This document shows, one piece after another, positions 32,916 through 43,465 of a stretch of DNA of 64,000 nucleotides. Numbering within the stretch: position 1 is the stretch's first letter; each line of letters starts with the position of its first letter. The notes under the pieces were generated by a model that worked only from the letters and a program-made list of their open reading frames with translations, ran no database searches and was not told the origin of the DNA. The stretch is from Pseudorasbora parva (taxonomy: Eukaryota; Chordata; Actinopteri; Cypriniformes; Gobionidae), in the NCBI RefSeq assembly GCF_024679245.1, contig NC_090179.1:1089501-1153500 (forward strand). Direction: 5' to 3'. Position numbers and translations under genes: made by a program.

Positions 32916-35567
32916 ACACTAGAAAAGAGGATCCTGGCGTTGTTTGACAAACTGGAGGAGGATGAAGCTGACCAAGTAAAAGGTAGAAATCTGGGAGATG
33001 AGAGCAGCGCAGTTGGTGATCCGATACGCGATGCTCTCCCAGACATGGATGTCGATCTCAAGCCTGGAAAGCCCAAAACATACACGGGGGCATTGAAAAT
33101 GGACACACGTTACTCCTCACAGCAAAGCAGCCTGGAAAGGACCAAAGGAGACCTTAATCTTAAGCCTCAAATTAGCCTTGAAAGAGCACGGCTACCAACT
33201 TTCTCTGGTGATATGAGGGACTATTATCGCTGGAGGACTGAATGGGAGGACCTACAAGAATTAGGTAACCCACAAGGTGTGGAATGTATAAAAAAGTTCC
33301 ACTTATTAAATAGTCTGCACGAAAAGGTCAAGAAGGATCTCGTCCTATCTAGTTGTGGATCCGCCGACGATATGTTCAGGCTGCTGGACAGCAAATATGG
33401 GAACAAAGCAAAAATAGTCCTAATGATCACCAACGAGGTCCAGTCTCTTCCCCCCGTCAAAGGAAACCATCCAAGAAAAACCATTGAATTGATCCAGGCT
33501 GTTGAAAGGGCACTGTGCAACCTCCAGATTCTTGGTGAAGAGGATGCCGTGAAGAACCGTGTTGTTGCTCAATCTCTTGAAAGCAAGCTTCCCAGTTCAC
33601 TCAAGAAGGAGTGGATTATGCACAAAACTGACCCAGCAAACAGGTTTTCTTCACTGTATCATTTTGATTGCCTTCTAGGATTCTTGAAAAAGCAAGAGGA
33701 GATCCTTGAGGAGTTGGATCAGTTGGAGCCAAGCCCTGTGGACAAAAGCCCTGTGGAAAAGGGTGCTGCAGACTACCCAGATAAGAGAGGGAGGAAGGGT
33801 TTTACTAGATCCACAGCAGGTCAGAAGGACGACTATTCCAGCTGTATTGTCTGTGAAGATGACTCTCATGTCGGCAAGTTATTTGCGTGCAAGGTATTCA
33901 GGGAGCAAGACCTTTTAAGAAAAAGGGCCCATGTGAAGAAGCTAGGGTTGTGCTCCAAGTGTTTGAGGCCCCACCCCAAGGATGGTAAAGGATGCACACC
34001 TAGATACCTCTGCCCAAAAGTAGACTGTCGGAAAGGAGGGGTGTCGGACCACAATTACCTTCTGTGTCCTAAGCCACCGACTCCAAAGAAGGACAATAGC
34101 AGTGAGGAGCAGAGTACCATAAAAATTGGAGGAAGGAAACTTGGCCTAACCAACAAACAAGAGGAGTTTTTGGCAGAACTTACTCCAGAACAGAGAGAGA
34201 AATATAAGAATGCATTCTCAAACAAAATATCATCAACTGTATGTGCCAAGGCTGGAGAAGGACTACAAGAACATCCAGTGGTGATGATGCTGATGGAAGT
34301 GACGACAAACTCCGGTTGCCTTATTGGCTCCCTGATCGACCTCGCATCTGATACCAATTATATCACCAATGAAACTGCCGATCGCCTTGGACTGTGTGGT
34401 GAGAACATCAGGCTTATAGTCCATGGAGTCGGGGGGATGAAGAAGACTGTCCTGACAAAAAGATATTCCCTGCGGCTGAAGGTAAAAACATCTAAGGGAA
34501 AAGTGGCAGAGCATAGAATTCTCTGCTATGGCCTGGAGAACATCGCCGAGGTGACTCAATCAGTCACTGCCGAGCAACTGCAGAAGTTTTTCCCAAATGT
34601 ACCCAAAGATGAACTGGTCCGTCCTACTAAGATCGACCTCCTTATTAGTCATCGAGAAGGTCGTCTTGTTCCCCAGCCAATCAGGATTGTGGAAGACCTC
34701 GTTCTCTGGGACGGTCCACTAGGAAAGACCGTTGGGGGAACCCATCCCGATCTCATTGAGACAGTCGACATGGCCGTGTACTGCTCTGAGACTCACCTTG
34801 CAAGAACCATGAGATTGGCCTCGATGGCGTATAAAGAGACCATCATACCTCGAAAAGAGGAAGGGAATGCGCTTGGCCGGTGCACAGCAACCGCCAACAA
34901 AGAGGTCTTCGAGTGGTTCAGGTGGGACAGCATTGGAGCTGCGTGCAGTCCTCAATGTGGCGGCTGCAGGTGTGGTAGGTGCCCCCCTGGAGGAAAAGAA
35001 ATGACCCTTAAGGAGGAGCGGGACCTGGAAAAGATAAAAGAATGCTTAACATACGTGTTGGCAGACAAACACAGCAGCTCTCCCCACTGGGACACAGCTT
35101 ATCCCTGGAAGACAGACCTCACAGCACTGCCAAACAATCGGCAGGCAGTGGAGGCGACCTTTAGAAGCACTGAGAAACGTCTGGAGAAGGAACCTGTGTG
35201 GAAGGCTGCATATAACGAGCAAATACATGAAATGGTTTCAAGAGGGGCTGCTGTGAAACTAACAAGGGAGGAAATTAACAACTGGGAAGGACCTAAATGG
35301 TACATCAGCCATCTGGTTGCACCGAACCCTCACTCCTCCTCAACCCCTGTGAGAATTGTGTGGAATAGTAGCCAAGAGTTCCGAGGCATAAGTCTAAATG
35401 ATCTCCTTCACAAGGGTCCTGATGTACTCAATCCCATCAGAGGTGTACTTTTAAGATTCAGGAGTGGACTCCATGCCGCACTGGGTGACGTAAAAAAGAT
35501 GTACAACTCAGTGTGGTTGAAAGATGATGAAGTTCACCTCCACCGCTTTCTCTGGAGACAACCCTGA
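32916..35567 (+). CDS. BEL/Pao Gag C-part, protease and RT N-part
   Basis: Same frame as the upstream gag segment. After a Pao-type capsid region (LERARLPTFSGDMRDYYRW near 33177) there is a Cys/His-rich segment from about 33840 (CIVCEDDSH, then CSKCLRPH, CPKVDCRKGG). A retropepsin-like IDLASDTNYI follows near 34337, and then the N-terminal RT fingers (IVWNSSQEF near 35353, LHAALGDVKKMYNSV near 35470). The frame is lost near 35560 just after HLHRFLW, and a stop follows. The RT continues in the next frame with a short overlap. A single-base indel in the RT is the simplest cause. No slippery heptamer is obvious there. Confidence 0.88.
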   Translation, partial: TLEKRILALFDKLEEDEADQVKGRNLGDESSAVGDPIRDALPDMDVDLKPGKPKTYTGALKMDTRYSSQQSSLERTKGDLNLKPQISLERARLPTFSGDMRDYYRWRTEWEDLQELGNPQGVECIKKFHLLNSLHEKVKKDLVLSSCGSADDMFRLLDSKYGNKAKIVLMITNEVQSLPPVKGNHPRKTIELIQAVERALCNLQILGEEDAVKNRVVAQSLESKLPSSLKKEWIMHKTDPANRFSSLYHFDCLLGFLKKQEEILEELDQLEPSPVDKSPVEKGAADYPDKRGRKGFTRSTAGQKDDYSSCIVCEDDSHVGKLFACKVFREQDLLRKRAHVKKLGLCSKCLRPHPKDGKGCTPRYLCPKVDCRKGGVSDHNYLLCPKPPTPKKDNSSEEQSTIKIGGRKLGLTNKQEEFLAELTPEQREKYKNAFSNKISSTVCAKAGEGLQEHPVVMMLMEVTTNSGCLIGSLIDLASDTNYITNETADRLGLCGENIRLIVHGVGGMKKTVLTKRYSLRLKVKTSKGKVAEHRILCYGLENIAEVTQSVTAEQLQKFFPNVPKDELVRPTKIDLLISHREGRLVPQPIRIVEDLVLWDGPLGKTVGGTHPDLIETVDMAVYCSETHLARTMRLASMAYKETIIPRKEEGNALGRCTATANKEVFEWFRWDSIGAACSPQCGGCRCGRCPPGGKEMTLKEERDLEKIKECLTYVLADKHSSSPHWDTAYPWKTDLTALPNNRQAVEATFRSTEKRLEKEPVWKAAYNEQIHEMVSRGAAVKLTREEINNWEGPKWYISHLVAPNPHSSSTPVRIVWNSSQEFRGISLNDLLHKGPDVLNPIRGVLLRFRSGLHAALGDVKKMYNSVWLKDDEVHLHRFLWRQP

Positions 35568-38500
35568 GGACAACATCGAGGAGTTTGCAGTCGTCAGAGT
35601 AAATATCGGTGATAAACCCGCAGGATGTATTGCCCAAGTTGCAATGAAGGAGACAGCCAACCTTCCTCAGTTTACTGATATGATTGAAGAACGGCGAGCT
35701 CTGACTGAGGACAGCTACGTGGATGACATCCTGACCTCACACGATGACCTCAATATGCTGGAAAGGATCACCAAAGGGGTGGAGAAGATCTTGAGAGCGG
35801 GAGGCTTCTTCCTGAAACCATGGGTTCTGTCACGCCAAAGTGGGAGGAGTGGAGCTCCTTCTGAAACAGTTGTACCCAGGACTCTGGTACTGCCCAACCA
35901 AATGCATGATGGGGAGAACAAAGCGCTTGGGGTCGGTTATGAACCTGAGACAGACAAGCTTCGGTTGCTGACTTCTATCAACTTCTCTAAGAAAAGAGGG
36001 AAAATGAGGACAGGATTTAATCTGATCATGGAGGATGTCAGGGAAGGAACACCAAATCCCCTTACCCGGCGCATTCTTCTTAGCCAGATTGCCGCATTGT
36101 ACGATCCGGTTGGTCTTGCCTCACCAGCCAAACAGAAGGGAGTGATGTTGGTACGAGAATCATTCCAGGAAACTGGCAAGAGCAACCAATCTAAAGAAAC
36201 ATGGGATGCTCCTCTCTCACTAAAACTTCGAGAAGCCGCAATAACGCTCTTTGAAGAATTTGTGAGACTTGGCCAGGTAAGGTTTGAGAGAAGCATCACG
36301 CCGCCTGGAGCCATAGGCCTACCAACAGGGATCACATTCTCAGATGGAAGCGAATCCTCCTATGGAGCCGTACTCTACCTGCGGTGGAGAACCCAAGACA
36401 AGGTTGTAATGAAGTTTGTGGAATCCAAGGCTAAACTCACCCCCCTCGACCAGAAGGGAGATGTAATCAAAGCAGAACTCTGTGGCGCGGTCTTCGCTAC
36501 CCGCCTAAAAAAGTATTTTGAGAAGCACTGTCACATTAAAGTCAAGCAATGGATTCACTTTGTGGACAGCCAAACAATCCTGGCAGCCATCCAAAAGGAT
36601 AGCTATGGCTTCCAGACCTTCTTCGCAAATCGAATTGGTGAGATTCAGAAAGCCGGACATGTGGAAGATTGGAGGTGGATTGAAGGCAAACGAAACATTG
36701 CTGACATACTTACCAGAGGTGCAACTCCTGAGGAACTAAATGAAGGGTCAGAATGGCAGCAAGGCCCTGAGTTCCTGAAAAGGCCTAAAACTGACTGGCC
36801 TATGAAGAGGGCCAGTGAAATAACACCCTCTGTCGCTGAAGATGTGGGAAAACTCCAGCGGAAAGCCTTCTCAGCAGTGGTCACCAGGGCCCAGTCAAAA
36901 GGAAGAACTGACCTTAAAGGGCCTGGCATCAAGGCGGACCTTAGACATGCAGTCAATGTTAGATCAACATCCCCATCTGTCTCGGGTGCAACATCAGCGG
37001 CAGACAGACAGATAAGGACCTGGGCACTTGGTCTAGTACACCTTGTGGAACCTCAACGCTTCAGTTCTCTGTCGACGCTGTGTGGTTCCATAGCATGGAC
37101 TCGACGGGCTGCAGAAACCTGGCTGAGAAAATGCCAGGCACCAGACTCATCAAAGTGGGAGGCAAACCGCTCTATCCTGTCTACTGGGGAGAGGGCGCAA
37201 GCTTTCCGAGACCTGGTCCTCGCAGCCCAAGATGGCAGTCAGTTTCTGGACTCAACACTGAACCGCTTGGTGGTCCACAAAGATGAGAGCACAGGAATCC
37301 TTCTCTGTGGAGGACGAATCCAGTCCTGGAAAGAAGATGGAACAGCTGTTCCTTTAATTCCATGTCGTTCATGGCTTGCAACGCTACTGTCAAGAGAAGC
37401 TCATAACGAGAACCATGAAGGTGTTGCTGCCACGCTTCTGCGCACCAGGAGGAAAGCATGGATTGTGCAAGGTCGGAGGATAGTAAAGAAAGTTGCAAAC
37501 GACTGTATTGAATGTCGCAAACTGAAAGGGAAGATGTGCAAGCAGATGATGAGTGATCTGCCGCCAGAGCGCTCACAGCGTGCAAACCCATTTGAGTATA
37601 CCACACTAGACCTCTTTGGCCCCTTCGAAATCAAGGATGCTGTCAAGAAAAGAACAGGAAAAAAGGTTTGGGGCATAGTATTCTGTTGCATGGCATCGAG
37701 GGCGGTCCATGTGGACCTTGTTGATGACCAGTCATCTGAAAGCTTTCTCCAAACTTACTCTCGCTTTGTAGCATTGAGAGGCAATCCCAGAAAATTGTGG
37801 TCAGATAGGGGAACCAATTTCATTGGAGCTAAATCTGCCCTACAAGACTTGCATAGGTACTTAGCTACCTTACGGGAATCATCCATAGAGAACAAATCTG
37901 CCAAGAATGGGACAGTGTGGGCATGGAACTTTCATCCAGCTGACGCACCTCATCGTAATGGGGCAGCAGAAGCTGCAGTTAAGCTCATAAAAAGGGCTCT
38001 CACTAGCCTCGGAGGGACAATAAGCTCACTCACCTGGGGTGAGCTCCAAACCCTCTTCTACCAGGCAGCTAACCTCACAAATGAAAGGCCGATTGACGCC
38101 AGGGCACAAGAACAAGAAGACTCTATAGAGTATTTGACCCCCAATACTCTGCTTCTCGGAAGGACGAGGCAAGGGGGAGATACAGGAGGAATTGACTTGT
38201 GCACCCATCCCTGGCGCCGTCTCAGATCCATCCAGATTGGTGTGGATATGTTCTGGAAGAAGTGGAGTGAACTTGCCGGACCTAACTTATTCATTCGGCC
38301 AAAGTGGCACCAGACCCAGAGAAATGTAGCAGTAGGTGACATTGTTTGGATTGCTGATCAAAACGCACTGCGAGGGCAATTCCGGCTCGGACGGATCGAG
38401 GCCGTTCATCCTGACAAGAAAGGACTTGTGAGAGACGCAGACGTTAAGACGTGCGCAGGCCCCCTTGCCTCTCTAATAGATGGGCAACTTAAGAGAACTT

Positions 38501-38577
38501 ATCAGCAGCTGACGTCAGTCATCTTACGTAGAGACGTGAGGAGACTGGTAGTCCTCATCCCTGTGGAAGACCAGTGA
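35524..38577 (+). CDS. BEL/Pao RT C-part, RNase H and integrase
   Basis: A 1017-codon frame. RT catalytic YVDD lies at 35716-35727 and the Pao-type thumb follows. RNase H starts near 36330 (FSDGSESSYGAVLYLRW), with VDSQT near 36562. The integrase HHCC motif is at about 37400-37520 (H...HEGVAATLL...CIECRK). The catalytic triad is D in LDLFGPF (residue 696), D in SDRGTNF (761) and E in GAAEAAVK (816), then a C-terminal region to VPVEDQ-like end at 38577. The D-E spacing is longer than the D,D35E of gypsy, as is usual for BEL/Pao. No stop within this frame; it is separated from the RT N-part only by the shift near 35560. Confidence 0.92.
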   Translation: MMKFTSTAFSGDNPEDNIEEFAVVRVNIGDKPAGCIAQVAMKETANLPQFTDMIEERRALTEDSYVDDILTSHDDLNMLERITKGVEKILRAGGFFLKPWVLSRQSGRSGAPSETVVPRTLVLPNQMHDGENKALGVGYEPETDKLRLLTSINFSKKRGKMRTGFNLIMEDVREGTPNPLTRRILLSQIAALYDPVGLASPAKQKGVMLVRESFQETGKSNQSKETWDAPLSLKLREAAITLFEEFVRLGQVRFERSITPPGAIGLPTGITFSDGSESSYGAVLYLRWRTQDKVVMKFVESKAKLTPLDQKGDVIKAELCGAVFATRLKKYFEKHCHIKVKQWIHFVDSQTILAAIQKDSYGFQTFFANRIGEIQKAGHVEDWRWIEGKRNIADILTRGATPEELNEGSEWQQGPEFLKRPKTDWPMKRASEITPSVAEDVGKLQRKAFSAVVTRAQSKGRTDLKGPGIKADLRHAVNVRSTSPSVSGATSAADRQIRTWALGLVHLVEPQRFSSLSTLCGSIAWTRRAAETWLRKCQAPDSSKWEANRSILSTGERAQAFRDLVLAAQDGSQFLDSTLNRLVVHKDESTGILLCGGRIQSWKEDGTAVPLIPCRSWLATLLSREAHNENHEGVAATLLRTRRKAWIVQGRRIVKKVANDCIECRKLKGKMCKQMMSDLPPERSQRANPFEYTTLDLFGPFEIKDAVKKRTGKKVWGIVFCCMASRAVHVDLVDDQSSESFLQTYSRFVALRGNPRKLWSDRGTNFIGAKSALQDLHRYLATLRESSIENKSAKNGTVWAWNFHPADAPHRNGAAEAAVKLIKRALTSLGGTISSLTWGELQTLFYQAANLTNERPIDARAQEQEDSIEYLTPNTLLLGRTRQGGDTGGIDLCTHPWRRLRSIQIGVDMFWKKWSELAGPNLFIRPKWHQTQRNVAVGDIVWIADQNALRGQFRLGRIEAVHPDKKGLVRDADVKTCAGPLASLIDGQLKRTYQQLTSVILRRDVRRLVVLIPVEDQ

Positions 38578-38617
38578 CTCCTAAACCTCATCTCTTTGGC
38601 TACCAGTTCTGCAGGCA

Positions 38618-38668
<51 letters not shown>

Positions 38669-38818
38669 GTTGGTACGTATTTATGCTGCCTTCGTCACCA
38701 TTTGCACCACTCACGAAGAATGAAGAGTACATACTCATATGACCAAACCTGTCAGAACACCACACATCTGTCAGGGGAGGTGCTTGAACAATGACAATGA
38801 CTTTCTATTCTTCATTTA

Positions 38819-38871
<53 letters not shown>

Positions 38872-38943
38872 TTGTATATTATGTGGTGTAATGTTTTGTT
38901 TGTGACCGCCTTGAATCACATATTCAGTCGGTCAAGTGGGAGG
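38578..38943 (+). other. BEL/Pao 3' non-coding region with microsatellites
   Basis: Contains a (CT)n run (about 38618-38664), an A-rich run (38820-38849) followed by (TA)n to about 38871, and a purine-rich tract (gtcaagtgggagg) ending at the 3' LTR start, placed as the plus-strand primer. Confidence 0.75.
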
Positions 38944-39537
38944 TGTCGCGTTCACTATGTCACGGGGTTCAGCGTAAATGTAACGAAGGATAATAGGTGG
39001 GAGTTTCACTTACCAAATTGAAGTGCGGACCAGTCACATGTTGAAACGTGGACCAGTAAAATCCCAAACTGGTGTGTCGTATCCAGTAATGAATGAGCGC
39101 GGTGATATAAGCGGGAGCGAAAATTAGTTTTGGCATGATGTCTCATCAGGAGAGATGCGCCACCGGTAAGCTCCTGTCTCTGTCTCTGTAGCTGCAATTT
39201 AAGTTTGTTGTCTGTTTTGCGCTGCCGCTATATACGTGCGCCACTTGTATGCTTAATAACTGTTACTTTGGTCACGCTGAAAATCCTTGTGCGCGGTCTG
39301 ATATTAATGTTGTCGGCCCGATAGTATCCGTGGATATATAAAAAAGCAAATGCTTGAAATTGGAGCGTTTCACCGTCACACGAGTTACTTCCTGTTTGCG
39401 GTGCTGGATGGGTTTATAACCTGCTATTTGTGGACAAATCAACTGTTTATGGAAAATAAATAAAACCACTTTGAGTTATAGCAACGTGTCCTCTCCTGAT
39501 GCCCTGTTCGGTGGGGATATTCGTAAAGAACCGAACA
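38944..39537 (+). repeat. 3' LTR of BEL/Pao element
   Basis: 594 bp matching 31584-32177, followed by ATGAT and then the resumed DIRS recombinase tail. Confidence 0.95.
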
Positions 39538-39542
39538 ATGAT

Positions 39543-39640
39543 CTTGACCTGGAATGTGCTCCAGGTTCTTCAGTGCTCCTGTCTTGAATGTGCCACAGTT
39601 TCACACGACAGGCATTTGGTATTATGGCGTTTTGGTATTT
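39543..39640 (+). other. DIRS recombinase tail and 3' spacer
   Basis: Codons for LECAPGSSVLLS then a stop continue the recombinase frame broken at 31583. The equivalent tail of DIRS copy 1 near 12600 has similar residues and a stop at a similar distance. About 50 bp of spacer follow. Confidence 0.75.
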
Positions 39641-39747
39641 CGTTCCCAAAGCTGTCCCTAGTGGACGCAGTGTGAAGTTCCCTCGAAAGGGAACGTCTCA
39701 GGTTATAACTATAACCATAGTTCCCTGAGAAGGGAACGAAACACTGG
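39641..39747 (+). repeat. DIRS internal complementary region
   Basis: Positions 39641-39693 are the reverse complement of the left extremity (26702 onward). Positions 39694-39747 are the reverse complement of the right extremity (about 39951-40003). The two halves meet at GGGAAC|GTCTCAGG, so this region bridges both ends, which is the expected template for closing the circular intermediate. Confidence 0.9.
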
Positions 39748-39799
39748 GTCCCTTTGCCATACTCCCTGCATCCCTGTGATCCCTTGCTTCGGCAGTTTT

Positions 39800-40003
39800 G
39801 CTGAGGTCTGATCGGATCAGAGGTGTATTTATCCTTTCCTGGTCGTGACGTCACCCGCCCGTGACGTGCACGTTTGCCATTGGCTGAGTTGACATACAGG
39901 CATCAGACGCTATCACGCTGGGAGCGTTCCCAAAGCTGTCCCTAGTGGACGCAGTGTTTCGTTCCTTTCTCAGGGAACTATGGTTATAGTTATAACCTGA
40001 GAC
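39800..40003 (-). repeat. DIRS right inverted terminal repeat
   Basis: The 157-bp core (39800-39956) is inverted relative to 26724-26880. The outer 47 bp (to CCTGAGAC at 40003) are unique to this end and complementary to the internal complementary region. Confidence 0.9.
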
Positions 40004-40119
40004 GTTTTATACATATGCATATACATTTTATACATATGTTTTATGCATATATTTTAAATGTTTTATAAACAATGTTCGGGGGGAGCTCTATATGATCAGC
40101 TCAAGAGGAGGCATATCCT

Positions 40120-40370
40120 TCTCAAAACCTTAGCATATTGTGATAAAGTCAAATATTTTCCATAATGTAATTATAAAAATTACACTTTCATATATTTTAG
40201 ATTCATTGCACACCAACTGAAATATTCCAGGTCTTTTATTGTTTTAATACTGATGATTTTGGCATACAGCTCATGAAAACCCCAAAATTCCAAAAAAAAT
40301 CTCAAAAAATTAGCATATTTCACCCGACCAATAAAAGAAAAGTGTTTTTAATACAAAAAAAAGATATGCC
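40120..40370. mobile_element. Tc1-like terminal sequence
   Basis: Starts tctcaaaaccttagcatattg and includes ttttggcatacagctcatg and ctcaaaaaattagcatattt, phrases of a widespread fish Tc1-like terminal repeat that recur twice in direct order here. It probably belongs with the transposase relic that follows. Confidence 0.65.
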
Positions 40371-40380
40371 CATTATTTTT

Positions 40381-40432
40381 AAGAGTTAGGAGCTACTTTT
40401 AGCCTTAAGATGTTTTGTGAATAAGACCCCTG
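40381..40432. repeat. Short MITE end
   Basis: ttaagatgttttgtgaataagacccc resembles one end of the MITE family at 20571 and 24857. Confidence 0.4.
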
Positions 40433-41325
40433 ATGTGCAGCAAAAGACTTGTGTATAGATGTGTTGAGAGATGTGTTGAACTTCACAAAACAGAAACTAG
40501 CTGTAAGAAAGCATTGAGAATCCCCACTTCCACCATCAGGGCAATAAATTCAATCAGCTAAAGATGTTCTGAATCTGACATGTGCCTATATCATCCTAAT
40601 GCACAGCGAGGAGAGTTTGAGTGGACAAAGACCCTCTAAGATCACAGAATTGGAGAGATTTGTTGAGTTTTGGGGTCAGAAGGACAAAAAAAATAAAATT
40701 AATATTAAATCAAACAAGCCCTACATCACCACATGTTGTTTGTGAGGCTTCCTCCTCGCTCATCCAGACACAAACTCCAGCATATTCAGATGTCAGACAC
40801 GACTGGAGCTTCAGACAGGACCTGCTTCTGTGTTCAGATCAAACTATAAAAAGAGCTTTTTAAAAATGAGTCTACCAGAGGCTGCAAACAGGAAGAAAAC
40901 GCACCCCATGCCCACGGTTAAATATACCGCTGGCTCTTTAATGTTGTGGGCCTGTTTATTTGCTGGAGGTCCTGGATATCTCTTTCAGATATATGGTATC
41001 ATGGATTCGAGCAAATACCAACAGATAAAAACTCAAAACCCTCCGTTCTCTGCTAGAAATTATAGTTGGCCGTGGGTGAATCTTCCATCAAGACAATGAT
41101 CCAAAACAAACATCAAAATCAACACAAAATGAAGCTTCCGCCATGGCCATCCCAGTCTTCTGACCTGAACCCTAGAGAATGAGCGATGAACTGAAGAGAA
41201 GAGCTGGGAATATGAAGGATCTGGACAGATTGTGTGTAGAGGAACGGTCTCTGATCTCCAAACTCATCAGACATTATAGGAGAAGACTCAGAGCTGTTAT
41301 CTTGGGGTCATGAGGTTGTAAGTAT
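40433..41325 (+). pseudogene. Tc1-like transposase relic
   Basis: Translation gives YTAGSLMLWACLFAGGPGYL near 40925, SSKYQQI near 41010, then in another frame DNDPKQTSKSTQN near 41094, and downstream MSDELKRRAGNMKDLDRLC near 41182. These follow the order of a Tc1 transposase catalytic domain. Stops and frameshifts are frequent. Likely linked to the terminal sequence at 40120-40370. Confidence 0.75.
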
Positions 41326-42164
41326 TTAATAAAAGGGTGTTTTGGAGAATAGCATCTTTTAGTAATGAGATCAACCCCACCCCACCCCCCTCCCAAATAC
41401 GTTACAAAGCTGGGAGCACTAAATGATATTCAACGTCACACTAGATGCTTTTAACATTAAATATAGCACATAAACACTACCTGAGATTATCATTGCCATG
41501 TTTTGTGTTGTTGTTCTAGCCACAACGTCACAGAAATAGAAACCGTTTCTAAAATAGAATCATCTCGTGGTGTGGCTGGTTAGGAACTATTGAGTAGACT
41601 GGAGAAGATTTAGTCCATCAAACCTTAAAGCTTTAGGGTCATTTCTTCTTAAAGTGTTCGACATTTCATTTAGTAACGTTAGGCAGTTTTGATTCATATG
41701 CTGTTTAATGTTTAATGATCGCGTTATCAATGTGCTTAATTGATTACTTCTATCACTTTTTGGATCCAGAGATTTTGTACTATTTCAGAAGATGCGTAAT
41801 AGCACCCCCTACTTTTTTAGTGAAAACATAAATGGTCAGAAATGTCTTTCAATGGTGAGGAAGCGATGTATCATAAATGATGGAAAATAACCTCAATGGT
41901 GGAGAAAGTGTTATTGTCTTCTTTATTGTATGTAGTCAAGTTCTCATGGGTGAACACCCTTTAGAGATTTTCCTTGCATATTAATTTTTGGATCAGATGT
42001 GTAATGTATGAAGTGTTCAGCTCACCTCTAGAGTTCAGAGCATTTAGCAAAGTCAGTCACTGTTCATTCTGCACAGATTCGTCACCAAATCTGAAGATAC
42101 GTGCCGGCTGTAATGAATTAACTGGAAGTGTAATAAGCTTCATTAACTTTTATTCTAGCATTAA
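41326..42164. other. Gene-free stretch
   Basis: No gene or delimited repeat seen. A C-rich run is near 41375-41393. Confidence 0.45.
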
Positions 42165-42165
42165 A

Positions 42166-42216
<51 letters not shown>
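42165..42216. repeat. (CA)n microsatellite
   Basis: About 26 CA units. Confidence 0.95.
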
Positions 42217-42217
<1 letters not shown>

Positions 42218-43463
42218 CCTCTCCAGTCTCAGTAATTAATGTATGCAGTGGGGCAGAACATTGGCCTTTAAGGCCCTCATTGGCCCTCAAGCGCTAGACC
42301 TGTGCGTTTAAACACACAGTGTGAATTAATGTCAGCATAAACAGACACACTCACTGTACGGCAGAGGATGTTTCCATCCGTTCATTATCAGTAGAGATGG
42401 TGTATTGCCAGAATGTTGAGTGATGCTCCACCATGCAATCACAAGTTGAGACATTTTAACAAGCAAACTCTGCTGTGCTCTCAGGAGTAGGAATCCATTT
42501 ACCAATGACAATCTCCTGATGTGCTCCCAAAATTCTTTGTATTCCTGACACAGCTCTTTCCACACCCTCAAAACACATCTCATGCCTTCATATCCATCTG
42601 TCAGAGTCAGGTTTGGAATGACATGACTGCCAGTAAATAAGGACAGAAGTATAATTGTGGGTCCTTTAAACATATAGGAATCTCATTACCATTCACTTTC
42701 TCGCTACTGACCAGATGCTTGTTGTTTTGAGAAGCCAGACAAATCTATTGAATTATTGTCCTTTCTCTTGTAAAAAGTTTTCGGATAGCAGAAAAGTAAT
42801 ATTATTCGCTGTAATAGGCTCTCATAGTATTAAATGGTGTCAAACATTTCAGGTTTTGATTGACATACCAAGATTTCAGCCGTGACCAGACGTAAATACG
42901 GCTTCTGAAACCGCTGGATGTTTCACTGCAATCCAACAACAGATTGATTATTGTTATATACAGTACACTTCCTCCCTCATTGTCATTTAGCATAATATAA
43001 GACGCTATAGCAGAGATAAACTCTCACAAATCCAGCAAGCCTCATTTAAACCAAAGGTTCAAACACAAAGATCAAGAGTTTAAATTAGAGGAGGAATCAC
43101 AAAACCTGCAACATACTTAGAAAATTAACATGGCTTCAACAGCAAGTGCAGATAACTAACCTACGACCTAATGAACTAAACATAACCAGGAAATGCCATA
43201 AAAGGTGCTCACTGTCTTTATTATTATTCCTCAACTCTTATATTGATTTGTGTAGGACGGTTTCAGCGAGCAGGTTTTGTGCGGCTGTGCCTCTCCTGAG
43301 GGCAGAGATGATGGTAGTGATTGATGGAGCTCAGGACTCATGTTTGTTTCGTAGATTGTGTGACAAACATCACTATTTCTCATTTAACCAGTGAACAGAA
43401 TCTTAAATCAATATATGACCAATTATCTGTCAACACGAAATCAAAACTGTACCTATTTATGTT

Positions 43464-43465
<2 letters not shown>
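42217..43465. other. Gene-free stretch with an unassigned open frame
   Basis: A 113-codon minus-strand frame (42332-42673) contains YEGMRCVLRVWKELCQEYKEF, which looks protein-like, but I cannot assign it, and no exon structure or initiation context supports it. The rest shows nothing recognisable. Confidence 0.35.

Larger units (their letters stand above)
31584..39537 (+). mobile_element. BEL/Pao LTR retrotransposon, complete but disabled
   Basis: 7954 bp with two 594-bp LTRs (31584-32177, 38944-39537), flanked by 5-bp duplications ATGAT (31579-31583 and 39538-39542). Gag, protease, RT, RNase H and integrase lie in the BEL/Pao order. The LTRs show no difference that I could find by eye, so insertion was recent. 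The coding frame has one in-frame TAG (32913-32915) and one frameshift near 35560. Pol order with integrase last, the YVDD RT box and Pao-type gag separate it from gypsy. Confidence 0.95.
26702..40003 (+). mobile_element. DIRS-type tyrosine-recombinase retrotransposon (interrupted by BEL/Pao)
   Basis: A structurally complete DIRS element of about 5.3 kb once the 7959-bp BEL insertion plus duplication is removed. It has inverted terminal repeats with a 157-bp shared core (26724-26880 and 39800-39956), gag, RT/RNase H/DAM-like and tyrosine recombinase frames, and an internal complementary region (about 39641-39747). The last is the reverse complement of the left extremity joined to the right extremity. 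GTT lies at the left start (26702-26704) and just after the right end (40004-40006), with no longer target duplication, as expected of tyrosine-recombinase integration. DIRS elements replicate through a circular DNA intermediate. Confidence 0.93.

Noticed and set aside
42332..42673. 113-codon minus frame with YEGMRCVLRVWKELC
   Set aside because: Protein-like wording, but I recognise no family, and there is no splice or promoter context. Listed only in the stretch description.
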